Assembly (NCBI GenBank): GCA_902602765.1
Contig: CACKSH010000002.1
Coordinates: 117,420 to 181,419, forward strand
DNA from: Paracoccaceae bacterium
Lineage (GTDB): Bacteria; Pseudomonadota; Alphaproteobacteria; Rhodobacterales; Rhodobacteraceae
Direction: 5' to 3'
Length of the DNA: 64,000 nucleotides
In this document: positions 52,963-63,592 of the stretch, in pieces
How the letters are laid out: every line of letters begins with the position of its first letter
Position numbering within the stretch: position 1 is the stretch's first letter
Notes under the pieces: model-generated
Databases searched by the model: none
The model's input: the letters and a program-made list of their open reading frames with translations, nothing else
What the model was told of the DNA's origin: nothing
Made by a program: the position numbers and the translations under genes

Positions 52963-53859
52963 ATGGACAAAAACTTCATTCAATATAGCAAAAATGGCCA
53001 AATGAACGAAAAAAAAACCGGCATAATAACTAACGATTTGACCGTAACCTACAACAACGGAACTACTGCCTTACGAAATGTCTCATTTGAGATACCCAGA
53101 AGCACAATAACGGCATTAGTAGGAGTTAACGGAGCCGGAAAATCAACTTTGTTCAAAGCTCTTATGGGTTTTATACCGACAATAAAGGGTGAAATATCAA
53201 TTTTGGGTCAATCCGTAAAATCTGCACTTAAAGGCAATCATATCGCATATGTGCCACAAGCAGAAGAGGTTGATTGGTCATTTCCTGTGCTAGTTCAAGA
53301 CGTCGTCATGATGGGCCGATATGGACATATGGGGTTTTTTCGAAAACCGACTTCAAATGATATATTGGAAGTTGATTACGCTTTAAATCGTGTTGGCATG
53401 GAAGACTTTAAAGACCGTCAAATTGGTGAATTATCCGGCGGCCAAAGAAAAAGAGTTTTTTTGGCTCGCGCATTGGCACAAAAAAGTGGAGTAATTTTGC
53501 TAGACGAACCGTTCACAGGAGTGGATGTAAAAACAGAAACGGCCATAATCAAACTTCTTAGAGAAATGCGAAAAGAAAGTAAAATAATGCTTGTTTCAAC
53601 CCATAACCTTGGGTCGGTTCCAGAATTCTGTGACAGGACAATTTTAATTAAGGAAACAGTACTAGCGTACGGAAAAACTGAAAAAACTTTTACACGACAA
53701 AATTTAGAACTCGCATTTGGTGGAGTTCTTAGGCATTTTGTTCTTAGTGGAACAGATCTTCATGACGACGACGATACGCGCCAAATCCGCGTGATTTCGG
53801 ATGACGAGCGTCCCTTCGTCCTATATGACAACGAAAACAAAAGTGATAAAGATGCTTGA
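52963..53859 (+). CDS. sitB: Metal ABC transporter ATP-binding protein, SitB-like
   Basis: GVNGAGKSTLFKAL, LSGGQRKRVFLARAL, LLDEPFTGVD. Confidence 0.93.
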   Translation: MDKNFIQYSKNGQMNEKKTGIITNDLTVTYNNGTTALRNVSFEIPRSTITALVGVNGAGKSTLFKALMGFIPTIKGEISILGQSVKSALKGNHIAYVPQAEEVDWSFPVLVQDVVMMGRYGHMGFFRKPTSNDILEVDYALNRVGMEDFKDRQIGELSGGQRKRVFLARALAQKSGVILLDEPFTGVDVKTETAIIKLLREMRKESKIMLVSTHNLGSVPEFCDRTILIKETVLAYGKTEKTFTRQNLELAFGGVLRHFVLSGTDLHDDDDTRQIRVISDDERPFVLYDNENKSDKDA

Positions 53860-54715
53860 TGCTTTATTAGAGCCATTTTCTTATAGATATATGATAAATG
53901 CCCTTTGGGTGAGTGCTTTAGTAGGAGGCGTTTGTGGTTTTCTTTCAGCATACTTAATGTTGAAGGGCTGGTCTCTCATAGGCGATGCACTAAGCCATTC
54001 AATAGTTCCAGGGGTTGCTGGGGCCTATATGCTGGGACTGCCCTTCGCTCTTGGGGCTTTTGTTGCAGGGGGGTTAGCAGCAGGCTCGATTCTTTTTTTA
54101 CAAAGCCGCTCTAAACTCAAAGAAGACGCTATAATAGGGATTATCTTTACTGCTTTCTTTGGACTAGGTTTGTTTATGATATCAGTGTCCCCGATATCTG
54201 TGAGCATTCACACCATTACAATGGGCAATATCCTTGCGATAACGCCAGCAGATACCGTCCAGATGGCAATAATTGGCATTGTATCACTTTGCATCCTTAC
54301 AACGAAATGGAAAGACTTTATGGTTACATTTTTTGATGAAAACCATGCAAGGTCTATAGGTTTGAATCCAGGTTTGTTGAAAATATTATTTTTTACAATT
54401 CTTGCTGCTTCTTGCGTTGCGGCACTTCAAACTGTTGGTGCGTTTTTAGTAATTGCAATGGTTGTTACTCCCGGGGCAACAGCTTATCTACTTACAGATA
54501 AATTTTCCAAATTACTCATTATAAGCGTTCTTGTTGGCACCTTAAGTAGTTTTTTTGGTACTTATCTTAGTTATTTTCTTGATGGCGCTACTGGCGGGAT
54601 AATTGTTTCAATCTTAACCATAATATTTATTTTTACTTTCATCTTTGCACCAAAACATGGGTACCTTAATTCCGGACGGCGCGCAGCTTCAGAAGCAGAT
54701 ACTAATTATGGCTGA
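53852..54715 (+). CDS. sitC: Metal ABC transporter permease, SitC-like
   Basis: LMLKGWSLIGDALSHSIVPGVAGAY; ATG at 53852 overlaps sitB stop. Confidence 0.93.
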   Translation: MLDALLEPFSYRYMINALWVSALVGGVCGFLSAYLMLKGWSLIGDALSHSIVPGVAGAYMLGLPFALGAFVAGGLAAGSILFLQSRSKLKEDAIIGIIFTAFFGLGLFMISVSPISVSIHTITMGNILAITPADTVQMAIIGIVSLCILTTKWKDFMVTFFDENHARSIGLNPGLLKILFFTILAASCVAALQTVGAFLVIAMVVTPGATAYLLTDKFSKLLIISVLVGTLSSFFGTYLSYFLDGATGGIIVSILTIIFIFTFIFAPKHGYLNSGRRAASEADTNYG

Positions 54716-55529
54716 AATATTAAGTGCGCCATTCCAATATAGTTTTATGATAAACGCTTTTTTATTAACGGCTATCATATCCATTCCATCAGCATTACTA
54801 TCGTGCTATTTGGTGCTGAAAGGCTGGTCACTTATGGGAGACGCAATAAGCCACTCCGTACTTCCTGGAATAATAATATCATACTTACTGCACATCCCGT
54901 TACTTATAGGAGCTTTCTGTTCTGGTATGATTTGCGCGGTTGCATCTGGATTTTTAAGTGAAAATAGCAGGATCAAACAAGACACAATAATGGGTGTAGT
55001 TTTTTCTGGAATGTTTGGCTTTGGCATTGTTTTGTACTCGAAAGTGCCCACTGAAGTACACTTGGAACATATATTATTTGGAAATATACTTGGACTGAGC
55101 TTCGAGGAATTATTAATTTCTTTTTTAATTTCTGCAACAGTCACAATCCTCGTAACCATAAAAAGACAGGATTTGCTAGTACATACTTTTGATCCAATAC
55201 ATGCTCGTTCTCTTGGAATCCCAGTTCGCTTTTTCCATTACGGATTTTTAGCAATGGTATCCATAACAATAGTAGCCACTTTATCGGCAGTAGGAATAAT
55301 ACTATCAATCGGTTTATTGATTGCCCCCGGGGCAATAGCATTTTTGCTAACACAGAGGTTTGGCCAAATGCTTGTAATTGCAATGATAGTTTCTTTATTA
55401 TCCAGCTTTTTAGGTATTTACATAAGTTTTTTTATTGACAGCGCACCAGCACCAACAATTATTTTGTTACTCTCAGCCTTTTTCATTGGGGCGTTACTTC
55501 ACACTAATATGAAACTTAAAACAAATTAA
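54708..55529 (+). CDS. sitD: Metal ABC transporter permease, SitD-like
   Basis: LVLKGWSLMGDAISHSVLPGIIISY; paralogue of the preceding gene, overlapping it by 8 nt. Confidence 0.93.
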   Translation: MAEILSAPFQYSFMINAFLLTAIISIPSALLSCYLVLKGWSLMGDAISHSVLPGIIISYLLHIPLLIGAFCSGMICAVASGFLSENSRIKQDTIMGVVFSGMFGFGIVLYSKVPTEVHLEHILFGNILGLSFEELLISFLISATVTILVTIKRQDLLVHTFDPIHARSLGIPVRFFHYGFLAMVSITIVATLSAVGIILSIGLLIAPGAIAFLLTQRFGQMLVIAMIVSLLSSFLGIYISFFIDSAPAPTIILLLSAFFIGALLHTNMKLKTN

Positions 55530-55617
55530 ATATATAGGATTTGAAGACTACGATATTGATATATTATTATGCACATGCGAATGTCTATTCTTTGCGAGAC
55601 ATGCCTGGTCATAAAAA

Positions 55618-56574
55618 ATGAATGAAAATTTTATAAAAAGAAACGATGGATCTGAACTTGATGTGGATTGGGTTATGTCACAAACCGCAAACACTTCGGC
55701 AATCGAGCGTCGTGCCACCACTCTTGGCACTCGTAGATCAATAAAAAAAGACCATCAGGCTGCCTGGCTTTTGCGGGCAATTTCTTGCATAGATCTTACA
55801 ACCCTATCTGGGGACGATACAGAAGGCCGCGTAAGAAGGTTATGTGCTAAAGGTATCCAGCCTATTAGACCAGATTTAACAAGAGCCTTAGGAATTACGA
55901 ACCTTCATGTTGGGGCTATATGCGTATACCATGAGATGATTGGAACGGCGATCACAGCCCTAGGTAATAGCGGCATTCCAGTTGCCGCTGTTTCAACCGG
56001 TTTTCCCGCCGGCCTATCTCCTTTAAGTACCCGATTATTAGAAATCAATGAAAGTGTGGCAGCTGGTGCTAAGGAGATTGATATTGTTATTTCCCGTAGG
56101 CACGTACTCACTCAGAACTGGCGGGAACTTTTTAATGAAGTTAAAGCATTTCGATCGGCCTGCGGAGAAGCGCACCTTAAAACCATCTTGGCAACTGGAG
56201 AATTAGGAAGTCTAAGAAATGTCGCTCGCGCATCAATGGTTTGTATGATGGCTGGAGCTGATTTCATTAAAACCTCAACGGGAAAAGAAAGTGTTAATGC
56301 TACTCTTGCTACTTCTATTGTTATGGTGCGTGCTATCAGAGATTACTACGAACAAACAGGTTTTAAAATTGGGTACAAACCAGCAGGTGGTATATCAAAA
56401 GCAAAAGACGCTTTAGTTTATCTAAGTCTTATGAAGGAAGAATTGGGAAATGATTGGGTAGATGCTTCTTTATTTCGTTTTGGAGCATCTAGCCTTCTGG
56501 GAGATATTGAGCGACAATTAGAACATTATTTAACTGGTTCTTATTCAGCTAATTACAGGCATCCATTGGGGTAG
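55618..56574 (+). CDS. deoC: Deoxyribose-phosphate aldolase
   Basis: GFPAGLSPLSTRLLEINESVAAGAKEIDIVI, FIKTSTGKESVNATL, GYKPAGGISKAKDAL. Confidence 0.97.
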   Translation: MNENFIKRNDGSELDVDWVMSQTANTSAIERRATTLGTRRSIKKDHQAAWLLRAISCIDLTTLSGDDTEGRVRRLCAKGIQPIRPDLTRALGITNLHVGAICVYHEMIGTAITALGNSGIPVAAVSTGFPAGLSPLSTRLLEINESVAAGAKEIDIVISRRHVLTQNWRELFNEVKAFRSACGEAHLKTILATGELGSLRNVARASMVCMMAGADFIKTSTGKESVNATLATSIVMVRAIRDYYEQTGFKIGYKPAGGISKAKDALVYLSLMKEELGNDWVDASLFRFGASSLLGDIERQLEHYLTGSYSANYRHPLG

Positions 56575-56577
56575 AAC

Positions 56578-58920
56578 ATGAAAATTAAAGAAATCTATGA
56601 TGAAATGGATTACGGAGCAGCACCGGAAAGCTCTTTAGAAGCCCACAATTGGCTTGAGAAACACAATTATGATTTTGGAAATTTTATCAATGGAAAATGG
56701 AAAAGCTGCAAAAATCACTTTGATACCATTAATCCTTCTAACAACAAAGTATTAGCAAGAATTGGCCAGTCGTCACAAGCTGATGTAGACGCGGCTGTAA
56801 AAGCAGCTAGGACCGCTCAAAAAAAGTGGTCTTCGGAAAGTGATCATAAACGTGCGCGTATTTTATATGCCATTGCGCGTCTTTTACAGAAGAATTCTCG
56901 TCTTTTTGCTGTTTTGGAGACCTTAGATAATGGAAAGCCAATCAGAGAATCGCGTGATATAGATATCCCTCTTGCGCAGCGGCACTTCTATTACCATGCG
57001 GGAATGGCCCAATTAATGAAGGCTGAACTTCCAAATCGCGCTCCAATAGGGGTATGTGGTCAAATTATTCCATGGAATTTTCCACTTCTAATGCTTTCAT
57101 GGAAAATAGCACCTGCCATAGCAATGGGTAATGCTGTCGTGCTGAAGCCTGCAGAATATACATCTTTAACAGCTCTTTTATTCGCTGAGCTATGTGTGTC
57201 CGCAGGTGTGCCAAAAGGTCTGATAAATATTGTTACTGGCGATGGCAAGGTTGGCGAAATGATTGTCAGCCATACAGATATCAATAAAATTGCATTTACC
57301 GGATCAACAGAAGTTGGAAAATTAATAAGAGAAAAAACTGCCGGATCAGGCAAATCTTTGACACTCGAGCTGGGTGGAAAGTCTCCATTTGTTGTTTTTG
57401 ATGATGCAGACCTGGATAGTGCTATTGAAGGGGTTGTTGATGCAATTTGGTTTAATCAAGGGCAAGTTTGCTGTGCTGGATCTCGCCTATTAGTGCATGA
57501 AGCCATCGCAGAAAAATTTTATAAAAAGCTCAAAGCCCGAATGAAAACTCTACGCCTGGGAAATCCCTTAGACAAATCAATAGATATGGGCGCTATAATA
57601 GATAAAAAACAACACGAAAAAATCAATCGAATGGTTTCCCTGTCAAATGGAAAAGTTTATCAAGCCGATATTCCATTACCCGAAGAAGGCTGTTTCTTTT
57701 CACCCACCTTAATCACAGACTTGCACACTGCAGATCCACTGATGCAGGAAGAAATCTTTGGTCCAGTACTGGTAAGCACAACTTTCAGAACACCATCAGA
57801 AGCAATAGAACTATCAAATAATACTACGTTTGGACTTGCGGCATCTATATGGAGCGAAAATATCAATTTATGCTTAGAGCTCGCTCCTAAAATTAAAGCT
57901 GGGGTAGTGTGGATAAACGGAACAAATATGTTTGACGCTGCTGCTGGATTTGGTGGACTTAAGCAAAGTGGATTTGGGCGAGAAGGTGGCTGGGAAGGTC
58001 TACTAGCATATAGTAAGTCGAAAAAACTTTCTCCGGCTATTATTAAGGGTAAACCAGTTAAAAAACAAATTAGCAGAGTTGATCATATTGACCGAACTGC
58101 AAAACTTTACATTGGGGGGAAGCAGTGCCGCCCCGATAGTGGTTATTCCCAAACAATTTTTGACTATCAAGGAAAGCCTGTAACCCAGGTGCCGTTATCA
58201 AATCGCAAAGATATTAGAAACGCCGTAGAAGCCATGAACTCGGCAAAAGCTTGGTCTCACTCCACCGCACATTTAAGGGCTCAAATATTGTATTATCTGG
58301 CCGAAAACCTTTCAGCGAGAACAGTAGAATTTACAAATAATTTACAATTACTTACTGGGAGAGCGGATGCAAAAATTGAAGTAGAGGCCAGTATTCAAAG
58401 ACTATTTTTCTATGCGGCTTGGGCAGATAAGTTCGATGGTAGCGCGAGAAGCGTGCCTCTAAAAGCAATAGCGCTCGTTATGAACGAAGCAATAGGCAAT
58501 TGCGCTGTAATATGCGATGATAGGTATCCCTTGCTCGGATTTATATCAGCAATGGCACCTTTATTTGCTACAGGTAACCGATCAATTATTATTCCTTCAG
58601 AACCTTTTTCTCCCATCGTAACTGACTTCTACCAAGTCCTAGATACCTCAGACGTGCCTCCAGGAAGTGTAAATATATTAACTGGCAAGCATACTGACTT
58701 GGCAATTGAGCTTGCTAGTCATATGGACATTGAAAGTGTCTGGAGCTTTTCAACATCAGATGTGTCAAGAGATATAGAAAAAGCTTCAGTTAGTAATTTA
58801 AAGCGAACATGGGTTAGCAATGGCGAGAAACGTGACTGGTATAACGAAGAAAGTCAGGGCAAACAGTTCCTAACGAACTCAACAGAAAATAAAACTATTT
58901 GGATACCCTACGGTGAGTAG
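56578..58920 (+). CDS. Two-domain aldehyde dehydrogenase (ALDH16-like)
   Basis: First half complete ALDH (LTLELGGKSPFVVFDDAD, NQGQVCCAGSR); second half ALDH-like with no catalytic Cys motif. Confidence 0.92.
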   Translation: MKIKEIYDEMDYGAAPESSLEAHNWLEKHNYDFGNFINGKWKSCKNHFDTINPSNNKVLARIGQSSQADVDAAVKAARTAQKKWSSESDHKRARILYAIARLLQKNSRLFAVLETLDNGKPIRESRDIDIPLAQRHFYYHAGMAQLMKAELPNRAPIGVCGQIIPWNFPLLMLSWKIAPAIAMGNAVVLKPAEYTSLTALLFAELCVSAGVPKGLINIVTGDGKVGEMIVSHTDINKIAFTGSTEVGKLIREKTAGSGKSLTLELGGKSPFVVFDDADLDSAIEGVVDAIWFNQGQVCCAGSRLLVHEAIAEKFYKKLKARMKTLRLGNPLDKSIDMGAIIDKKQHEKINRMVSLSNGKVYQADIPLPEEGCFFSPTLITDLHTADPLMQEEIFGPVLVSTTFRTPSEAIELSNNTTFGLAASIWSENINLCLELAPKIKAGVVWINGTNMFDAAAGFGGLKQSGFGREGGWEGLLAYSKSKKLSPAIIKGKPVKKQISRVDHIDRTAKLYIGGKQCRPDSGYSQTIFDYQGKPVTQVPLSNRKDIRNAVEAMNSAKAWSHSTAHLRAQILYYLAENLSARTVEFTNNLQLLTGRADAKIEVEASIQRLFFYAAWADKFDGSARSVPLKAIALVMNEAIGNCAVICDDRYPLLGFISAMAPLFATGNRSIIIPSEPFSPIVTDFYQVLDTSDVPPGSVNILTGKHTDLAIELASHMDIESVWSFSTSDVSRDIEKASVSNLKRTWVSNGEKRDWYNEESQGKQFLTNSTENKTIWIPYGE

Positions 58921-58926
58921 CCATAA

Positions 58927-61026
58927 TTAAGGCCTAGTTTTAACTCTTTCCTTTCTCTTATTCTTTAAATATTTATGTTTTGGTTTTTTTTGTTTTTTCC
59001 GGCTTATGTTAGATCGGCCATTTTTGCCCAAAATGCTTATTGGCTCATCGTCAAGATGGGTGAGTTGGAATACTAGCCCCCCTGCAAATGGATCTACCTC
59101 TTTTAGTATCACTCGAACTGACATTCCTAATTCAAGCTTTAGTCCAGTTTCTGAACCAATCAATCTATTGCCAGGTTTATCATGTTTAAAATATTCGTTA
59201 CCTATCGTCCTTACAGGAACAATACCATCGGCTCCAGTCTCATATAACCTAACAAATATACCAAAATTTGATACCCCACTTATGCTCCCATAGAATTCAC
59301 CTCCAACTCTTTCTGACAAAAAATGTGCAAGGTACCTATCATTTGTATCACGCTCTGCGACCATAGAACGTCGCTCACATTCAGATATTTTTTCTGCAGT
59401 ACGATGCATACTATCAACATCCATATCTTTGAGACCATCATCACCCAGTCCAACAGCAGATATCAAAGCGCGATGTACAACAAGGTCGGAGTATCGCCTA
59501 ATAGGTGAAGTAAAATGAGCGTATTTAGATAAAGATAATCCAAAATGACCAAAATTTTCTGGCGAATAATATGCTTGGCTCATGGAGCGCAATGTAGATA
59601 AATTTATTAAATCACGAAAAGGAACTGATTCTGCCTGAGAAAGCAATTGATTAATGTGGCTAGCTTTTATAATTTGTCCCTTTGGCAAATTTAATCCTGC
59701 TGACTGAGCTGTTTTTCTCAAAGACTCGATTTTCTCTTTCTCAGGCTGTTCATGTACTCGGTAAATTGTAGGTACCTTTTTGTCAGATAGTGTTTCGGCG
59801 GCACAGATATTAGCAAGAATCATAAACTCTTCGATCAGTTTGTGAGCGTCCAATCTTTTTTTGAATCTAACTTCTGTTACTTTTCCTATTTTATCGATTT
59901 CTATCTGCCTTTCAGGCAAATTCAATTCCAAAGGTCCTCTTTTATTTCGAGCCTCTTTCAGACTATTATATGCCCCATACAAAGGATTTAATACTGGCTC
60001 CAACAGCTGCAAAACTTCCTGTCTTCCGGTACCCTTATCTACAGCGTCCTGAACTTCACCATACTCAAGCGATGCAGAGGATTGAATAAGTGCACGGGCA
60101 AACTTATGATTTAGCTTATTGCCTTGTGCGTCAATTTTCATTTTTACAACAAGGCAAGCTCTCTTTTCCCCCTCATGCAAACTGCAAAGATCCCCAGATA
60201 AACTATCTGGAAGCATTGGAACAACCCGATCAGGGAAGTAAGTTGAGTTACCCCTGTAACGTGCCTCATTGTCTATTGAGTCCCCAGAACGAACGAAATG
60301 TGCTACATCTGCGATTGCGACCCATATTAAATGTCCACCAGGATTTTTTGGATCATCATCCAATTTTGCATAGCAAGCATCATCGTGGTCACGGGCGTCT
60401 TTCGGATCAATCGTAACAAAAGGCATTTCAGTATAGTCATGCCACTTTTTATTATTTGTAAGGGCAGCTTTTTTTGATTGTAAAATCACCTCATCAGGAA
60501 AAGTATTGGGAATGTTATGTTGATGTATCGCTATAAGAGATATTGACCTTGGGGCTGAAGCATCGCCTAGCCTTTCTGAAATTAGGACCTTATCAGACCG
60601 AATTCTTCTTCCTGAATAAATTTTCTTAACTTCAACTAATTCTCCCTCATCAATAGCCACACTTTCATCCAGTTCCACCAACCAATCTTGACCAGACTTA
60701 TCTATCGACCTAACCCTAGGCCCGTTTGGTGTGTTTCGAAAAATTCCAAGTTGCTTTTGTGGCTTGCTATCAATTTTTTTAATAACTTTTCCAACATAAT
60801 CAAAATTATTAGCATGGGCCAACTTAACTCTGGTCAGAACACGATCGCCATAAGATAAGTTACCAGTGAATTTATCAGGTTCAATATAAACAATCGGCTC
60901 GTCACCAACCTCATCCCAAAAAATAGGGCGTGCGAATATATCACCATCGCTGGTTGGTGCCATAACTTTCAAAATAAGAATTTTATCTGGGGTTTTTGGG
61001 CGCTGATAAGCTTTATTAGTCGTCAC
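58927..61026 (-). CDS. rnr: Ribonuclease R
   Basis: VTIDPKDARDHDDACYA, RNB motifs, S1 domain, basic C-terminal tail. Confidence 0.95.
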   Translation of the reverse strand: MTTNKAYQRPKTPDKILILKVMAPTSDGDIFARPIFWDEVGDEPIVYIEPDKFTGNLSYGDRVLTRVKLAHANNFDYVGKVIKKIDSKPQKQLGIFRNTPNGPRVRSIDKSGQDWLVELDESVAIDEGELVEVKKIYSGRRIRSDKVLISERLGDASAPRSISLIAIHQHNIPNTFPDEVILQSKKAALTNNKKWHDYTEMPFVTIDPKDARDHDDACYAKLDDDPKNPGGHLIWVAIADVAHFVRSGDSIDNEARYRGNSTYFPDRVVPMLPDSLSGDLCSLHEGEKRACLVVKMKIDAQGNKLNHKFARALIQSSASLEYGEVQDAVDKGTGRQEVLQLLEPVLNPLYGAYNSLKEARNKRGPLELNLPERQIEIDKIGKVTEVRFKKRLDAHKLIEEFMILANICAAETLSDKKVPTIYRVHEQPEKEKIESLRKTAQSAGLNLPKGQIIKASHINQLLSQAESVPFRDLINLSTLRSMSQAYYSPENFGHFGLSLSKYAHFTSPIRRYSDLVVHRALISAVGLGDDGLKDMDVDSMHRTAEKISECERRSMVAERDTNDRYLAHFLSERVGGEFYGSISGVSNFGIFVRLYETGADGIVPVRTIGNEYFKHDKPGNRLIGSETGLKLELGMSVRVILKEVDPFAGGLVFQLTHLDDEPISILGKNGRSNISRKKQKKPKHKYLKNKRKERVKTRP

Positions 61027-61195
61027 GAAAAATCCACCATATTTAAAATCTCTTATTTTTCAATCCTACGCTAATAGAACCCGTTAACTGAGACGCATCA
61101 ACCATCATTTCTATTGTAGATAAAGTATGGATTTCATTTATCCAGTTTATATTTTCGTCTGCAAAAAGACAGGGAGCCAACTAGGTAATGACCAA

Positions 61196-61795
61196 TCAAG
61201 GCTTTTTTTGCGTAGCCATATAGTCAGAAATATTGTCTACATCACGTAAAGTGTCACAACAGGCCCACCTCTCGGTTTCCAACGTTTTAATAGTATCTTC
61301 ATACGCATAAATCGAAGACCAACGGACATTTTTAAAAGTTTTTTTTGATATTTTTCTTATTTTTCTTGAACCAAAAAGCCAAAAGCCACCATCTAAGGTA
61401 GGCCCTATAACAAACTCATTCCTCATTAAAACTTTAAAAGCCCTATCAATCTTTTCAATACCAACATCAGGAATATCAGAACCAATTATGCAAATTGGAC
61501 CAACGCGAAATCTTTGAATTATCTTGAGCATTATTTCCCCTAGATCAGACATACCTTGAGAAATTCGCTTTAATTCAGGTGGCCAAACTCTACTTTTTTG
61601 TCCCTCTATATCTGGCGTAACTGCAATAACAGTTTCCCATTTTGGATGTACAACATTGCGGAGCAGAGACAGGCTTTGGTGCCTATACCACCAAGCTGCT
61701 TCAATCATGCCAATGTCACTCCCCAAACGGGTTTTGACTTTCCCCGGTCGTGGTTCTTTTACCATAACTACCAAAATTGGCTTATATTTCGGCAA
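61196..61795 (-). CDS. DUF2064 / TIGR04282-type glycosyltransferase-like protein
   Basis: VVMVKEPRPGKVKTRLG, ICIIGSDIPDV, FVIGPTLDGGFWLFG. Confidence 0.88.
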   Translation of the reverse strand: MPKYKPILVVMVKEPRPGKVKTRLGSDIGMIEAAWWYRHQSLSLLRNVVHPKWETVIAVTPDIEGQKSRVWPPELKRISQGMSDLGEIMLKIIQRFRVGPICIIGSDIPDVGIEKIDRAFKVLMRNEFVIGPTLDGGFWLFGSRKIRKISKKTFKNVRWSSIYAYEDTIKTLETERWACCDTLRDVDNISDYMATQKKP

Positions 61796-62933
61796 AATAG
61801 TTTTCTAAAATACGAATATAAACCTTCTTTAAGTCGCGTATTTGACTTATTTCGACCCGTTCATCAATCGCATGCATAGTCTTTCCTACTAACCCAAACT
61901 CCACGACAGGACATACATTCTTAATGAACCTCGCGTCGGATGTTCCGCCTGTCGTAGACAGCAAGGGGTTTACCCCAAGCTCTTGCTGAATAGACTCGCA
62001 AACTATATCAGATAAGTATCCTGGAGCCGTAACAAAGCTTTCCCCTGTAATGTGCGTGTCAACTGTAATTTCCGTCCCAGTCTCTTTGGAAATAACTTTT
62101 GAGGTTTTTTCCAGCCAACTTCTAATAGATTCCCCAGTATGATGATCATTGAACCTTATATTAACTTTCGCCGTTGATTTCTCAGGGATTACGTTGCTTG
62201 CAGAATTTCCAGTATCAATGGTTGTGATGGCTAAGGTTGATGGGTCAAAATGTTCGGAACCGTGGTCTAAGTTTTCTTGAGTAAGGGCATCCATTAACCG
62301 CAAGAGTGCGTTAAGAGGGTTTACTGCCAGGGCTGGATAAGCCGTATGGCCTTGCAAACCCTTGACACAAAATTTTGCTGTAACTGATCCCCGCCGACCT
62401 ATCTTCACCATTTCACCCAAGTATTCCGGACACGTTGGTTCACCCACAAGACAATGGCTAATGTTTTCATCATTTTTTCGCATCCAATCTAGAATTGCGC
62501 TCGTCCCGTTTTTGGCTTCACCCTCTTCATCACCAGTAACAGTAATAACAATAGAGCCACTAGGTGGGTTTTTTGCCACAAAGTCTATGGCAGCGGAAAC
62601 AAATGCAGCAACACTTGACTTCATATCAGCTGCTCCGCGTCCTAATAAATAACCGTTCTTTACCTCGGCCCCAAAGGGGTCTACCGACCATGATTTGGAG
62701 TTTCCAACCGGCACCACATCCGTATGGCCATTATAGGCAAAACTATTGCCTAATTTACCAGAGCCCCAACGGGCAAATAAATTTTCTACACCCCCACGCC
62801 TAATTCGATAACAAGTAAATCCATTTTTTTTTAGCAAGTCTTCTATTAATGCTATTGCACCCCCCTCATCTGGGGTAACAGATGGACATTTTATAAGATC
62901 AGCCGTAAGTTTTACTGGATCAATTTCACTCAT
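61782..62933 (-). CDS. dapE: Succinyl-diaminopimelate desuccinylase
   Basis: FAYNGHTDVVPVG, GRGAADMKSSVAAF, TVTGDEEGEAKNGT. Confidence 0.96.
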   Translation of the reverse strand: MSEIDPVKLTADLIKCPSVTPDEGGAIALIEDLLKKNGFTCYRIRRGGVENLFARWGSGKLGNSFAYNGHTDVVPVGNSKSWSVDPFGAEVKNGYLLGRGAADMKSSVAAFVSAAIDFVAKNPPSGSIVITVTGDEEGEAKNGTSAILDWMRKNDENISHCLVGEPTCPEYLGEMVKIGRRGSVTAKFCVKGLQGHTAYPALAVNPLNALLRLMDALTQENLDHGSEHFDPSTLAITTIDTGNSASNVIPEKSTAKVNIRFNDHHTGESIRSWLEKTSKVISKETGTEITVDTHITGESFVTAPGYLSDIVCESIQQELGVNPLLSTTGGTSDARFIKNVCPVVEFGLVGKTMHAIDERVEISQIRDLKKVYIRILENYFAEI

Positions 62934-62941
62934 CGTTTAGC

Positions 62942-63592
62942 CTACATAGGTAATAGTTTCTGTACAGCTTTTGCCAACTCTTCTGGTTTTTCAACAAGCA
63001 GGTCAGCTCCTGCTTCTCTCAGCTCATTTGTTGATCCATACCCATAGCTCACTCCTACAGATTTAATCAAGTTAGATTTTGCTCCAATAATATCATATTG
63101 CCTGTCTCCAATCATTAATGCGTTGTTCGGTTCAAAACCAGTAACGGCCAATGCATGTTTTAATAAGATGGACTTGTCAGATAGGGAACCATCAAGATTG
63201 GAACCAAACTCATATGAGAAATATCGTGTTAAATCAAAATACTCTAATATTGCACTGGCTGAAACAGTTGGCTTTGATGTAGCAAGACTAAGCACATAGC
63301 CCATCTCTAGCAACATTGCTAGTTGACTAGGAATGCCTACGTACACACTATTTTCTAAATACCCTTTAACGTTGTACCGTTCTCGATAGAAATTAACTGC
63401 CTCATTAAGATTTTCCTCAGGGATGCCTAGCTTCATAAAAGTGCCCCACAAGGATGGACCAACCACCCAATCACTATCCATTCCCAACTTTTTAAAATTC
63501 ATTTTATCAAGTGCATAATTTATACAGGCCTTAATGCCTGGCCCAGCATCAGTCAGTGTTCCATCTAAATCAAAAAATATGATACGCCTCAA
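62942..63592 (-). CDS. HAD family hydrolase (phosphoglycolate phosphatase-like)
   Basis: IIFFDLDGTLTDAGPGI, ALMIGDRQYDIIGAK. Confidence 0.9.
   Translation of the reverse strand: MRRIIFFDLDGTLTDAGPGIKACINYALDKMNFKKLGMDSDWVVGPSLWGTFMKLGIPEENLNEAVNFYRERYNVKGYLENSVYVGIPSQLAMLLEMGYVLSLATSKPTVSASAILEYFDLTRYFSYEFGSNLDGSLSDKSILLKHALAVTGFEPNNALMIGDRQYDIIGAKSNLIKSVGVSYGYGSTNELREAGADLLVEKPEELAKAVQKLLPM

Noticed and set aside
57800-58920. Second half of the ALDH as a decayed pseudogene fusion
   Set aside because: The frame is intact and the two-domain form is the known ALDH16 architecture.
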